Shown one piece after another: positions 34,416-42,910 of a DNA stretch of 64,000 nt. The stretch's first letter is position 1, and every line of letters starts with the position of its first letter. A model generated the notes under the pieces. The model did not search any database. It was not told the origin of the DNA and saw nothing but the letters and a program-made list of their open reading frames with translations. This DNA is from Gudongella oleilytica (GTDB lineage: Bacteria; Bacillota; Clostridia; Tissierellales; Tissierellaceae): contig NZ_CP035130.1 in NCBI RefSeq assembly GCF_004101785.1, forward strand, positions 682,001 through 746,000. Direction: 5' to 3'. A program made the position numbers and the translations under genes.

Positions 34416-35277
34416 TGAAATACAAATTGAGGAAATCCGCAAACTTGCTGAAAGAACACGTCAAAGTTTAGGGTTTGTAGGAGACACTCCTATTGCTAAC
34501 GATATATTTACAATTCTTGATAATGAGGGAATTTTATTATTAGAATACCCTATTAAATCAGAGGGTGAAAAGCCAGCTTTTTCTGCTGCTCTTATGTATT
34601 CAAAAGAAGGCAATAAGGAACTTGCTTTTATTGGTTTAAATACTGCTGATTATTTTGATAAACAAATCTTTGCTATTGCTCATGAGTTATATCATTATTA
34701 CACTAAAACTGGCTCTCATCTAAGCCGTCCTTCTGAAGAAGAAAATGACTTAATTGAAAAAACAGCTAACCGATTCGCTGCAGAGTTCTTATTACCAGAA
34801 AGCAATATAAAGAGCATTGTTCTTAAAGAGTTTAAAATTTCATCTCTTGAGAAAAAGCAAACAAAAACATTGCTACGCTTCATTGCAAGATTACAGTGCA
34901 CTTGGTGGCTTCCATACCGCTCGCTTGTCAAAAGACTAAAAGAAATTAATGCTATATCTGATGACCAATATTATAAATTATTTGCAATTGATGAACGAGA
35001 TATGGCTGGTGAATATGGCCGCATGGGTAGAGCAATTAATGAAGAAGTATTTTTAAAGCTAAATAAGGCAACAAACAACATTGGTACTTCTCCTAAAGAT
35101 ATAGAAATCATTATTCGTAACTTTGAAGATGAGCTTATAGATGAGGATAAATTTACTAATACATTAGCTCTCTTTAATAAAAACCCCGATGACTTTGGTT
35201 ATGAATTTGAAGTATCAGATGAAGATATAGAAGAATTTGAAGAATTCTTTAATGGGGAGGTTGGAGATGAAAGTTGA
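34393..35277 (+). CDS. ImmA/IrrE-type metalloprotease
   Basis: A protein of about 294 residues with the zinc motif HELYH in IFAIAHELYHYYTK (about residues 94-107) and a downstream Glu-rich helix (EKTANRFAAEFLLPE) that supplies the third ligand, as in COG2856 (DUF955). AAGGAG at 34376-34381 could serve TTG 34387 or ATG 34393; I list the ATG. The C-terminus is acidic. It overlaps its neighbours on both sides, so the XRE, protease and PIN-like genes are coupled. Expected role: cleavage of the XRE repressor. Confidence 0.82.
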   Translation: MSHSVVLSEIQIEEIRKLAERTRQSLGFVGDTPIANDIFTILDNEGILLLEYPIKSEGEKPAFSAALMYSKEGNKELAFIGLNTADYFDKQIFAIAHELYHYYTKTGSHLSRPSEEENDLIEKTANRFAAEFLLPESNIKSIVLKEFKISSLEKKQTKTLLRFIARLQCTWWLPYRSLVKRLKEINAISDDQYYKLFAIDERDMAGEYGRMGRAINEEVFLKLNKATNNIGTSPKDIEIIIRNFEDELIDEDKFTNTLALFNKNPDDFGYEFEVSDEDIEEFEEFFNGEVGDES

Positions 35278-35962
35278 TTTAACCTCCTCAAACCCAGCAT
35301 TAGAAAGCATCTTCAGTAATCCTAATCAGATTATAACTTTAGATGCTAATTTTCTTATTCCGCCAGACAGAAGCAAATATGCTAAAGTTAGCTTTGACTT
35401 TGATGTGTTTAAACGAATTTGGATAGAACCTATATTAGAAGCCTTTCCTAACTTAGCAATTCATGAAGCGGTATATGATGAATTCAAGTCTACATCATTA
35501 AAACTCTATGTAGATACAAATATTAATGCTAATCCTACTAAGTTGATAGTTCATAAGGATTCTTCATTGACTATGGAAGAGCAGATACTTAGGAATTCAA
35601 TAGAGGGAAAAACATATCCTTTAACAAAATATGACCCAATGCTTGATAATAAAGATGATCGTGGTGAAGTTAAATCGCTGTCATATATTGCTGTAAAGGG
35701 ACTACCTTATTTTGCCGCACATGATTCAAATGCTATTCAGCTAATAGAAAAGGCTGAAACATGGAGAACTGGTTTAGATAATGTACAAGCTATTAAAATG
35801 TATGAACTTATTTTTTATCTTTATAAAACGAACAACAGTAATAATAAGTCCCTTAAAATGTTGTACAAGTATCAATATTATTTAACCAAGCAAGAAAAGA
35901 ATATAAATCCGGAATGGGGAAAATTCATTGAAGCAATGGTTTCCTTATATCCTGTGGTTTAA
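35267..35962 (+). CDS. PIN-like domain protein, third gene of the XRE-ImmA module
   Basis: A 231-residue protein. ATG 35267 with GGGGAGG at 35254-35260 overlaps the protease gene by 11 bases. PIN-like acidic residues are visible: Asp in IITLDANFLIPP (about residue 26), Glu in IHEAVYDEF, Asp and Glu in DDRGEVKSL, and Asp in FAAHDSNAI. The order fits a PIN RNase fold of the larger kind that accompanies XRE and ImmA genes. A toxin RNase role is likely but inferred. A hairpin terminator follows directly. Confidence 0.68.
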   Translation: MKVDLTSSNPALESIFSNPNQIITLDANFLIPPDRSKYAKVSFDFDVFKRIWIEPILEAFPNLAIHEAVYDEFKSTSLKLYVDTNINANPTKLIVHKDSSLTMEEQILRNSIEGKTYPLTKYDPMLDNKDDRGEVKSLSYIAVKGLPYFAAHDSNAIQLIEKAETWRTGLDNVQAIKMYELIFYLYKTNNSNNKSLKMLYKYQYYLTKQEKNINPEWGKFIEAMVSLYPVV

Positions 35963-35964
35963 TA

Positions 35965-36020
35965 AAAAAACCCACCAAGTAGCTTGATAATTGCTATCTG
36001 CTTACTTAGTGGGTTTTATA
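35965..36020 (+). terminator. Intrinsic terminator after the PIN gene
   Basis: AAACCCACCAAGTAGC pairs with GCTTACTTAGTGGGTTTT across a loop near 35985-35998. It can also end the minus-strand recombinase remnant. The spelling is shared with the hairpins at 23742 and near 13685. Confidence 0.7.
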
Positions 36021-36021
36021 T

Positions 36022-37225
36022 TTATTTAGCTTTTTTCTTATGATTTACCCAAATGGTGCATGTAATTCCACATTTAAAATGTACTTCCACCCTATGATTG
36101 TTGAAAAGTATTCCTTTTTTGTAAATGACATAATAAAAGTTGACCACTTCACATCCTTTTTCAACTGTTTTTCTAAAAATATCTTCCCTGAAGTCTTCAT
36201 CTTCAACTTCATCAATGTATTTAAGGAGTTCATCAAGATGGTTCTTAATGTAAATAGTATCCTGATTATTTTCATTTAATCTTTCAAATTCTATCTTTAG
36301 AATTTCCTGTTCGTACATTAAATGTTGCATCGTAGCCTCATAAATCGGGTCATTTCTTGAAGGTGCTCTGCCAGCCATTTCGCTGATTCTATCAGTTATT
36401 TTTTCAATCTGGAGTGTAAGTTCTTCAAGCCTTGCTTCTTCAGCTTCAGATAATGAATATTCATCTATAATATTTTGTGCTTCCTGTACTATAACGTCTT
36501 TCTTCTTGCTTTAATCCAATTAGTAGCTTCATAAACTCTTTTTCTAAATCTTCTTCCCAGATATATTTTGAACTACAGCCTTTGTACTCTTTATCAAGCC
36601 TTGCAGCCGACCTGCACTGCCATACAGTAAAAAAGGACTTTTTCTCTGTTCTTAGTATGGGTAGTTAGTCTTCTTCTTGTTACCGGTCTTTGGCATTCTC
36701 CGCAGAAAAGCATATTCGAAAATGTTGCAATTCCGATATATCGCATGCTGTACTTCCCATCTGGGTCACGTAGCATTTTACTTCTTCTTTTAAGCTCCTG
36801 TTGCACTGCATTCCAATCCTCTTCTGATATAATTGCTGGATGGTTATTTTTAACTAGGAATTTTGGCTGATGGTCTCTGTTTCGAACTCGCTTGTGTGTT
36901 AAAAAATCTAAAGTTACTGTTTTTTGAGCAAGGCAATCACACCCATGTACTTTTCATTCGTTAGAATTTTATAAACTGCATCACAAGTCCATGTAACATT
37001 CCCTCTGGCAGTTAATTCTTCATCTTCTGTTAATCCTTTCGCTATTGAGGGAGTACCCTTCCCGTTTAAGAATTCTTCAAAGATTCTTCTTACCACTTTA
37101 GCTTGCTCTTCATCTATTATTATGTTTCCATCCTTATCTGTGTCGTAGCCTAAAAAGTAAGTTGTAGGCATGTGGACTATACCTTGCTGAAATCTTTTTT
37201 GTACTCCCCACTTGGTGTTCGCCCC
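36022..37225 (-). pseudogene. Decayed large serine recombinase
   Basis: Three minus-strand pieces in different frames together resemble one recombinase. The first is 37225-36914, with KWGVQKRFQQG and IDEEQAKVVRRIFEEFLNG. The second is 36806-36594, a zinc ribbon with FCGECQRPVTRRR. The third is 36378-36022, the C-terminal coiled coil and beta end. The N-terminal catalytic domain is missing and at least two frame breaks are present. It is a dead relic of an earlier integration event. Confidence 0.75.
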
Positions 37226-37346
37226 GAGTAGCAAAGGATAAGCAAGAAAATACGAAAAGGATAAGCATAAAGACATAAAAAAATAACCCACCTCAGTTAT
37301 GAGATGAGCTACATTTTTTGTTTTAGAACAAGTTTCTTCCTATTTG

Positions 37347-37441
37347 TGACCTAACAGAATTTTTGATTTCGTCGCAGGTCATATGCAGCGAAGTCCAAAT
37401 CTTTGATTTGGTGAACGCAGCTTCCTTATTGTCCGGAATTG
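37347..37441 (+). repeat. 95-bp dispersed repeat with two stem-loops, copy 2
   Basis: Direct copy of 31690-31784 with two mismatches. Same stems: TGACCT/AGGTCA and CCAAATC-TTT-GATTTGG. The two copies bracket the mobile patch between the arginine operon and the hydrolase gene. Confidence 0.85.
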
Positions 37442-37453
37442 AACTAAATATGA

Positions 37454-37498
37454 GAAAACAGCCCATCAGATTTCTATGATCCAGTGGGCTGTTTCTTT
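37454..37498 (-). terminator. Terminator of the alpha/beta hydrolase gene
   Basis: AACAGCCCA and TGGGCTGTT form a stem right after the minus-strand stop at 37500, with a T run on the minus strand. Confidence 0.65.
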
Positions 37499-37499
37499 A

Positions 37500-38312
37500 T
37501 TAAACTCTGGCAGCCAGATCTGCAATGACTTGAGTAGCTTTGTCTGGATTTTCTATTACCAGTAGATGGGTACAATTTTTGAACGGCTCAAGCTTAGAAT
37601 CCGGAATTTTTTTATTTAAGTATTCCGCAGTTTCCCTGGAGTACAATGTACTTTTTTCGCCATAAGCTATTACAGTTGGAACAGTAATGTTGCCCAATAT
37701 ATCTCTGTAATCGTTATATGCCATGGCATGCCACATTGCATACATTACATGGGGAGTGTTTTTCAACGTCTCTGCCATTGCACCTTTTACCATGTTCTCA
37801 TCTAAGTAAGGAGCTACTTTCCTTAAGAATGGATCGGCAAAATCGGCAAAATCGTTGCACATAATAGTCATGTCATCAAGTGCATCCTGCAAGAAATATT
37901 TTCCATGCCATAGCCCCATATTCCAGTTTTCATCATTCAATAACTTTGGCGTCATATCGAATAATACTATTCCAGACAATTTTTCAACGCCATATTTCTT
38001 TACATAGTTAAATGTTGTCGAAACCCCCATTGACCATCCAACAAGTGTTATATTTTGGAGATCCAGGTGTTCCATCAACTCTCTTAAATCTTGGGCAAAT
38101 CTGTCAAGAGTAAGCCCTTTCTCTGTCCTATCGGATTGGCCGTGTCCTCTGAGGTCATAAGAAACAACCTTGTATTGCTTGCTTAGTTCCTGAATTTGTG
38201 GAGCAAATCCTACATTATTTTGCGACCAACCGTGAACCAGAACTATTGGTTTTCCTTCTCCTTGGACATCATAATAAAGCTCTACATTATCACTCGTTTT
38301 GAACCTTGCCAT
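37500..38312 (-). CDS. Alpha/beta-fold hydrolase
   Basis: A 270-residue serine hydrolase of the non-haem haloperoxidase/esterase kind. The oxyanion region is VLVHGWSQNNVGF (residues 25-37). The nucleophile is in LVGWSMGVS (Ser about 94). The acid probably lies near IAYGEKSTLYS and the His in CTHLLVIENPDK. AAAAGGAGGT lies on the minus strand just ahead of ATG 38312. It is a single-gene unit with its own terminator. The substrate cannot be told. Confidence 0.87.
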   Translation of the reverse strand: MARFKTSDNVELYYDVQGEGKPIVLVHGWSQNNVGFAPQIQELSKQYKVVSYDLRGHGQSDRTEKGLTLDRFAQDLRELMEHLDLQNITLVGWSMGVSTTFNYVKKYGVEKLSGIVLFDMTPKLLNDENWNMGLWHGKYFLQDALDDMTIMCNDFADFADPFLRKVAPYLDENMVKGAMAETLKNTPHVMYAMWHAMAYNDYRDILGNITVPTVIAYGEKSTLYSRETAEYLNKKIPDSKLEPFKNCTHLLVIENPDKATQVIADLAARV

Positions 38313-38589
38313 TTTTGACCTCCTTTTGGTTTAAAGTAATGCTATCTAATATTATTATAGACCTAATTGAAAATATTTACAAATATGTAATGTTTATGGG
38401 ATAGAATATGACATAATCAAACACTATAGTGGGTAATATTTTCTCCAGGTGGTACAATTTGTATGGTAATCGGATTCTTTTTCTTTTATCACAATTTATC
38501 TCATTAAATTATTTAGTATTCTTCAATAAAAAGACTAAGAAATATATTGATAAATTAAAGGGATATTCTATTGAGGGGAGGGCTAAGAA

Positions 38590-38889
38590 ATGAGCTATGA
38601 TAGTATAATAAAGTGTCTTGATGAAGCAGTTAGAATAAGTAGAGGTGAGCTTAAAGGAAGAAGACATAAAATCATAATTAGACCGGTTTCTAATTTTGAT
38701 AAGGAAGAAATCAAAACACTAAGGGGAAAATTGAACCTTACCCAGATAAATTTTGCACAATTATTAGGAGTATCTAAGAAGACGATAGAAGCTTGGGAAA
38801 ATGGCAAGAATACTCTCCCAGGACCAGCAAGAAGGATTTTTGAGCTGCTTGAAGAAAATCCCAATTTTGTGACCTATTCATTTTGGTAA
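38590..38889 (+). CDS. Helix-turn-helix regulator, HigA/NadS-type antitoxin-like
   Basis: A 99-residue protein. The C-terminal XRE fold reads IKTLRGKLNLTQINFAQLLG, VSKKTIEAWENGKNTLPGPA, typical of HigA-type antitoxins, with EAWE and GP at the usual sites. GGGGAGGGC precedes ATG 38590. No toxin (HigB-like) gene is found on either side; upstream is 277 bases without a gene, downstream an IS1380-type element, which may have displaced it. An orphan regulator is also possible. Confidence 0.72.
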   Translation: MSYDSIIKCLDEAVRISRGELKGRRHKIIIRPVSNFDKEEIKTLRGKLNLTQINFAQLLGVSKKTIEAWENGKNTLPGPARRIFELLEENPNFVTYSFW

Positions 38890-39041
38890 CTCGAAAATAT
38901 TTATAATTAACCCTTAAATCTCCCATAACACAACACATTGAGGCAGATTGATTATTACGATATAATAATACCTAGATTCTACGTGTGAGACATCGAAATA
39001 GCCCTTAAAGCAAGCTGTAATAATGATTAAGCCAAAACCGA

Positions 39042-39064
39042 TCTTTCACCCATTGGGTGAAAGA
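39042..39064 (+). promoter_or_regulatory. Perfect palindrome in the IS1380-type leader
   Basis: TCTTTCACCCA-T-TGGGTGAAAGA, 23 bases, about 90 bases ahead of the transposase ATG. It may be an operator or an mRNA hairpin. The rest of the 38890-39155 gap has no gene. Confidence 0.5.
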
Positions 39065-39155
39065 AAACAATAGCAGAAAGATACTATTTATATGTTTTTT
39101 GCCTTGCTCATTGGGTAAGAATATAGCAATAGAAACGCTGCGAAGGAGATGGCCT

Positions 39156-40418
39156 ATGATTAATAAAATTGATTTTAATGCTAAGAATCTAACCTCAAAT
39201 GCAGGACTTTTCCTTCTGCTAGAGAATGTAAAAAACAATGCCATTTTTGAGATGATTGAAAATAATCTCATCTTTGAGAGTGACTCTGTAAACAAAATCA
39301 AAATGAATCATATTAAGACCATGCTCTGTGGACATTTTATAGGTATAGATAAGCTAGAACGTTTGAAGCTCTTAAAAACCGATCCGCTCGTTCGTGAATT
39401 CGATATTTCTGTAAAAGAACCTGAAACAGTATCAAGGTTCTTGGGGAAATTCAACTTTAAGACAACACAAATGTTCAGAGAAATCAACTTCAAAGTATTC
39501 AAAAAACTACTGTCTAAAAGCAAACTGACATCCATCACTATTGATATTGATAGCAGTGTTATAAACGTAGAAGGCCATCAAGAAGGCGCTACCAAAGGAT
39601 ACAATCCTAAAAAGCTAGGCAACAGGTGCTACAATATCCAGTTTGCATTTTGCGACGAATTGAAAGCATTCGTCACTGGGTTTTTTAGAAGTGGCAATAC
39701 TTACACTGCAAATGGTGCTGCTGAACTGATTAAAGAAATCGTAGCTACCCTGAAAAAAGACGACTTAGAAATTTTATTTCGAATGGATAGTGGTTACTTT
39801 GATGAAGAAATCATTGAAACAATCGAGTCTCTTGGATGCAAATACTTAATCAAAGCAAAAGCTTATTCAACACTTACATCTCAGGTGGCGGATTTATCCA
39901 TTCCATTCGTTAAGGGTACAGAAGGTAGAGAAACTACAGAATTGTTTACGAAGTTAGATAAGTGGGAGAAAAAAAGAAGATTTGTAGTATCTCGCGTACT
40001 AAAACCAGAAAAAGAGAGAGCGCAATTATCACTTTTAGAAGGCTATGAGTACGAGTATTTTTTCTTTGTGACAAATACAAAATTGCTGTCAGAAGCGGTG
40101 GTTATCTCATATGAAAAGCGTGGGAACGCTGAAAATTATATCAAAGAAGCTAAATACGACATGGCAGTGGGTCAACTTCTGCTAAAATCATTTTGGGCAA
40201 ATGAAGCAGTCTTTCAAATGATGATGTTATCATACAATCTGTTTCTGTTATTTAAGTTTGACTACCTTGCCGTGTCTGAATACAGACAGCAAATCAAAAC
40301 ATTCCGTCTGAAATACGTGTTTCTTGCTGCCAAAATTATTAAAACGGCTAGGTCTGTCATTATGAAACTGTCTGAAAAATTTCCTTATAAGGAAGTGTAT
40401 GAAAAATGTTTATGTTGA
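39156..40418 (+). CDS. IS1380-family DDE transposase
   Basis: A 420-residue transposase. DDE-group-1 features: IDIDSSVINVEGHQEGATKG (first Asp, about residue 132), FRMDSGYFDEEII (second Asp, about 210) and KRGNAENYIKEAKYDM (Glu, about 330). I use ATG 39156 behind AAGGAG at 39143-39148 and reject an upstream start at 39057. The frame is complete. Terminal repeats could not be fixed by eye, so the element's borders stay open (within about 38960-40560). Confidence 0.85.
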   Translation: MINKIDFNAKNLTSNAGLFLLLENVKNNAIFEMIENNLIFESDSVNKIKMNHIKTMLCGHFIGIDKLERLKLLKTDPLVREFDISVKEPETVSRFLGKFNFKTTQMFREINFKVFKKLLSKSKLTSITIDIDSSVINVEGHQEGATKGYNPKKLGNRCYNIQFAFCDELKAFVTGFFRSGNTYTANGAAELIKEIVATLKKDDLEILFRMDSGYFDEEIIETIESLGCKYLIKAKAYSTLTSQVADLSIPFVKGTEGRETTELFTKLDKWEKKRRFVVSRVLKPEKERAQLSLLEGYEYEYFFFVTNTKLLSEAVVISYEKRGNAENYIKEAKYDMAVGQLLLKSFWANEAVFQMMMLSYNLFLLFKFDYLAVSEYRQQIKTFRLKYVFLAAKIIKTARSVIMKLSEKFPYKEVYEKCLC

Positions 40419-40660
40419 GTTTTGAAAAGAATGTCCTTAATATTTCAGGTCTAATGTTGCTTCAATAAGGGGCTTATTAAGCGCTTTCAAAATCAAGTGC
40501 TATAAGAGTATTAGAAATGATTTTGTTGAAAGGGGGTGCATGAAATGTTAAAATGTAGAAGCAACTACTTGAATTCTTCGTAGGTTCATCGGAAATATCG
40601 ATGTTTAATGGTTTTCGTAAAGCGACGTAGAATTTAGGTATCAGTGAAGGAGGCTTCAAA
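40419..40660. other. Leader or spacer between IS1380 element and alcohol dehydrogenase
   Basis: No gene over 20 codons. It contains the inverted pair GTTGCTTC (near 40457) and GAAGCAAC (near 40559), and an imperfect pair CTTTCAAAATCA / TGATTTTGTTGAAAG inside. A start-like GAAAGGGGGTGCATGAAATG occurs at about 40527-40546 but its frames end after 3 and 12 codons. It may be a structured leader or the IS right end. Confidence 0.35.
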
Positions 40661-41722
40661 ATGAAAGGTTTTGCAATGAAGAGAATCGGTGAAGTTGGTT
40701 GGGTTGAGAAAGATGCTCCAAAATGCGGGCCCTTGGATGCCATTTGCCGTCCAATTGCATTGGCTCCTTGCACATCTGATATACACACTGTATATGAAGG
40801 TGCACTTGGGGAGAGGGAAGACATGATACTTGGGCACGAAGCTGTTGGAGAGATAGTTGAAGTTGGTGAGTTGGTCAATGACTTTAAAGTTGGTGATAAG
40901 GTCTTAGTACCGGCAATCACTCCTGATTGGGGGGCGCTGGAATCCCAAAGAGGATTTGCCATGCACTCAGGGGGAATGCTTTCAGGATGGAAATTCTCAA
41001 ATTTCAAAGATGGAGTTTTTGGAGAACTATTCCACGTTAACGAAGCAGATGCAAACCTGGCCCTATTGCCAGAAGGTATGGACCCAGCAACGGGAACAAT
41101 GCTTAGTGATATGGTTCCAACAGGTTTTCATGGTGCAGAGATGGCTGAAGTAACTTATGGAGAAGATGTATTGGTAGTTGGAATTGGTCCTGTGGGATTG
41201 ATGGCGGTTGCAGGATCTGCTTTGAAGGGGGCAGCTAGAATATTAGCTGTGGGCACAAGACCTAACTGCATTGAAGTTGCAAAAGAGTACGGTGCCACAG
41301 ACATAATCAGCTACAAGGAAGGTCCAATAGAAGAGCAGGTTATGTCACTTACAAGGGGTAAGGGTGTTGACAAGGTTATTCTTGCAGGAGGAGGCTTGGA
41401 AACATTCAAAACCGGTGTAAAAGTCATAAAACCTGGAGGTATAATCTCAAACATAAATTACCTGGGTAGTGGTGAGAATATTGAAATACCAAGAGTTGAA
41501 TGGGGAGTTGGTATGGGCCACATTAAAATAGTGGGTGGATTGATGCCAGCAGGTAGAATGAGAACTGAAAGACTAGCTAACTTGATCATGGCTGGCCGTT
41601 TGGATCCATCAAAACTGCTTACCCACAGATTTGAGGGCATGGAGAGTTTGGATAAAGCCTTAGATCTTATGCATAGGAAGCCAGCTGACTTGATCAAGCC
41701 AGTTATTACTATCAAGTATTAA
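40661..41722 (+). CDS. adh: NADP-dependent secondary alcohol dehydrogenase (zinc type)
   Basis: A 353-residue medium-chain dehydrogenase that matches Thermoanaerobacter/Clostridium secondary ADHs residue by residue. Catalytic zinc ligands Cys37 (PCTSD), His59 and Glu60 (GHEAVGE) and Asp150 (LSDMVPTG) fall at the classical numbers. GIGPVGL binds the cofactor; Gly198, Arg200 and Tyr218 give NADP(H) preference. GAAGGAGGC lies ahead of ATG 40661. It interconverts secondary alcohols and ketones, such as 2-propanol and acetone, in fermentation. It is a single gene closed by a REP-like hairpin. Confidence 0.93.
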   Translation: MKGFAMKRIGEVGWVEKDAPKCGPLDAICRPIALAPCTSDIHTVYEGALGEREDMILGHEAVGEIVEVGELVNDFKVGDKVLVPAITPDWGALESQRGFAMHSGGMLSGWKFSNFKDGVFGELFHVNEADANLALLPEGMDPATGTMLSDMVPTGFHGAEMAEVTYGEDVLVVGIGPVGLMAVAGSALKGAARILAVGTRPNCIEVAKEYGATDIISYKEGPIEEQVMSLTRGKGVDKVILAGGGLETFKTGVKVIKPGGIISNINYLGSGENIEIPRVEWGVGMGHIKIVGGLMPAGRMRTERLANLIMAGRLDPSKLLTHRFEGMESLDKALDLMHRKPADLIKPVITIKY

Positions 41723-41727
41723 ACAAG

Positions 41728-41770
41728 CGGGGACGGTTCTTTTTGTTTAAAACAAAAAGAACCGTCCCCG
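41728..41770. repeat. REP-like palindrome of the GGGGACGGTTCTTTTTG class, copy 1
   Basis: Perfect palindrome with 21-bp arms around one base: CGGGGACGGTTCTTTTTG, TTT, A, AAA and the complement. It lies six bases after the adh stop and can act as a two-way terminator. A longer relative is at 62513-62592. This word is a known dispersed hairpin in Clostridia and some other bacteria. Confidence 0.8.
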
Positions 41771-41789
41771 ACGTTTTGGGTATTTTCAT

Positions 41790-41866
41790 TTACTTCATAT
41801 CTTCAATTGAATTGTTGGCCACGACCATTCCAAAACCTACTGCTCCCTGTATTCCAAAATAATTAA
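41790..41866 (-). pseudogene. 3' scrap of a membrane-type protein
   Basis: On the minus strand codons read NYFGIQGAVGFGMVVANNSI, then EDMK and stop. It looks like the last 24 residues of a lost gene, with no upstream part in any frame. Confidence 0.3.
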
Positions 41867-42023
41867 TAACGATGTTATTGATGAAATAGAAAGTCATGTA
41901 GACGAAAATGATAGGAACAGCAGGAAGCTATACTCTAGAAAGATCTGTAAAGAAATTGATAGAATGAATAATATAATTAAAGAAAAGTTGAGTATAGTAA
42001 GAAAATTTGAAAATAAAATTTAG
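41865..42023 (+). pseudogene. 3' scrap of an unknown helical protein
   Basis: An open run without a start reads NNDVIDEIESHVDENDRNSR, then a helical lysine-rich end up to TAG 42021-42023. It is head-on with the minus-strand scrap, so a deletion junction lies near 41865. Confidence 0.3.
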
Positions 42024-42114
42024 ACTGTTGTATTATTCTATATTAGCCATATATTATATTAGGTATATGCCTAGTAACTGCCTAGTATAATCCCACATTT
42101 GACAGTTAAAAATC

Positions 42115-42161
42115 AAAAAAAGCTTAGAACATGTTGTAATAACAACGTTCTAAGCTTTTTC
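42115..42161 (+). terminator. Intrinsic terminator
   Basis: AAAAAGCTTAGAAC pairs with GTTCTAAGCTTTTT across an inner TGTTGT/ACAAC pair; T-rich on both strands. Confidence 0.7.
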
Positions 42162-42192
42162 ATATTACTCGAAAAGTGCGTACCTTTTTTAG

Positions 42193-42315
42193 CATAAAGT
42201 AAAGACCGAGAAAAGCTATGAGGAAGTTTTGGATACCTTAAAGGTAAAACTTAAGGAAAGAGGCTTTGGAGTCTTGTGGGAACTGGATAATAATTATATG
42301 AGGTATTTGATTTGA
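42193..42315 (+). pseudogene. DUF302-family fragment
   Basis: Without a start codon the frame reads KVKTEKSYEEVLDTLKVKLK, ERGFGVLWELD and soon stops. This is the first half of a DUF302 domain; the second half is absent. Confidence 0.45.
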
Positions 42316-42449
42316 ACGAATTATTCAGTAGAGATAAAGCGGACCTTTTCAATATTATATCGAGTTATGTACCATTAAAATTGATTGGAGAAAGACAGAT
42401 TAAGTTTATTAAATACCTTGGAGAGGATCTGGGTTATGATTGGGAATAA
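42312..42449 (+). CDS. Possible 45-residue protein
   Basis: TTG 42312 opens a short frame, LNELFSRDKADLFNIISSYV, PLKLIGERQIKFIKYLGEDL, ending YDWE. It overlaps the DUF302 scrap and, by 14 bases, the next gene, which hints at coupling. No clear ribosome site. It may be a fragment. Confidence 0.3.
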   Translation: MNELFSRDKADLFNIISSYVPLKLIGERQIKFIKYLGEDLGYDWE

Positions 42450-42711
42450 ATTTTTATATGATCTATATAAAATAAATGACTTGGACACAAGTTTGAACCA
42501 GCTTATGGAGTCATTAAAATCAAAGGATGAAAACTTCATTGATAGCTTAAATACTCCTGTTGATTCAGAGGTTTGTGATGAGGATGAAATCATATATTTG
42601 ACTAAAGCATCAGCATTAATTGACTACTATAGTTTTCAGGAGGTAATAAAGCGTGGAAATAACAATCAGAAAAGTAAAGCCGGAGGATCTGGACGTTATT
42701 CCGGAGTATAG
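42436..42711 (+). CDS. Hypothetical protein
   Basis: A 91-residue protein starting at ATG 42436 with GGAGAGG at 42420-42426. Sequence is helical and acidic: FLYDLYKINDLDTSLNQLME, then SLNTPVDSEVCDEDEIIYLT. The last 20 residues (KRGNNNQKSKAGGSG) overlap the next gene and look like read-through, so the native end may be lost. Family not recognised. Confidence 0.4.
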   Translation: MIGNKFLYDLYKINDLDTSLNQLMESLKSKDENFIDSLNTPVDSEVCDEDEIIYLTKASALIDYYSFQEVIKRGNNNQKSKAGGSGRYSGV

Positions 42712-42910
42712 AAATCAAGGTGTAGCAGCAAAGCTTATGAAGCATCTGACAGACGCTTCTTTGAAAAACGGACGCAAGGGACTCATCCTCACCTGCAAGG
42801 AGCATTTGATCCATTACTACTCCAAGGTTGGGTTTGTAAACTTGGGTGTATCTGATTCTACTCATGGAGGGGCAGTTTGGTATGATATGATACTGGAAAT
42901 ACAAAAATGA
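42653..42910 (+). pseudogene. GNAT acetyltransferase with internal deletion
   Basis: GTG 42653 has AGGAGGT at 42638-42644. The frame starts as a GNAT (MEITIRKVKPEDLDV) and jumps straight to motif A (PEYRNQGVAAKLMKHL), then goes on to the usual end (HYYSKVGFVNLG, WYDMILEI). About 60-70 residues that normally make strands 2 to 4 are missing without a frame change. At 85 residues it can hardly fold as an enzyme. Confidence 0.6.

Noticed and set aside
31690-37441. 95-bp direct repeats as attL/attR of a serine-recombinase element
   Set aside because: Serine integrases leave only a few identical bases in attL and attR, and the only recombinase inside is broken. The repeats fit a dispersed hairpin element better.
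38330-38589. HigB-like toxin gene ahead of the HigA-type regulator
   Set aside because: No frame with toxin-like sequence is present in the 277-base gap; only AT-rich DNA is seen.
40527-40590. Tiny ORF behind GAAAGGGGGTGC
   Set aside because: The frames end after 3 and 12 codons; nothing supports translation beyond the purine-rich run.
40477-41007. 176-codon minus-strand frame
   Set aside because: Shadow of the alcohol dehydrogenase, whose residues match a known family throughout.
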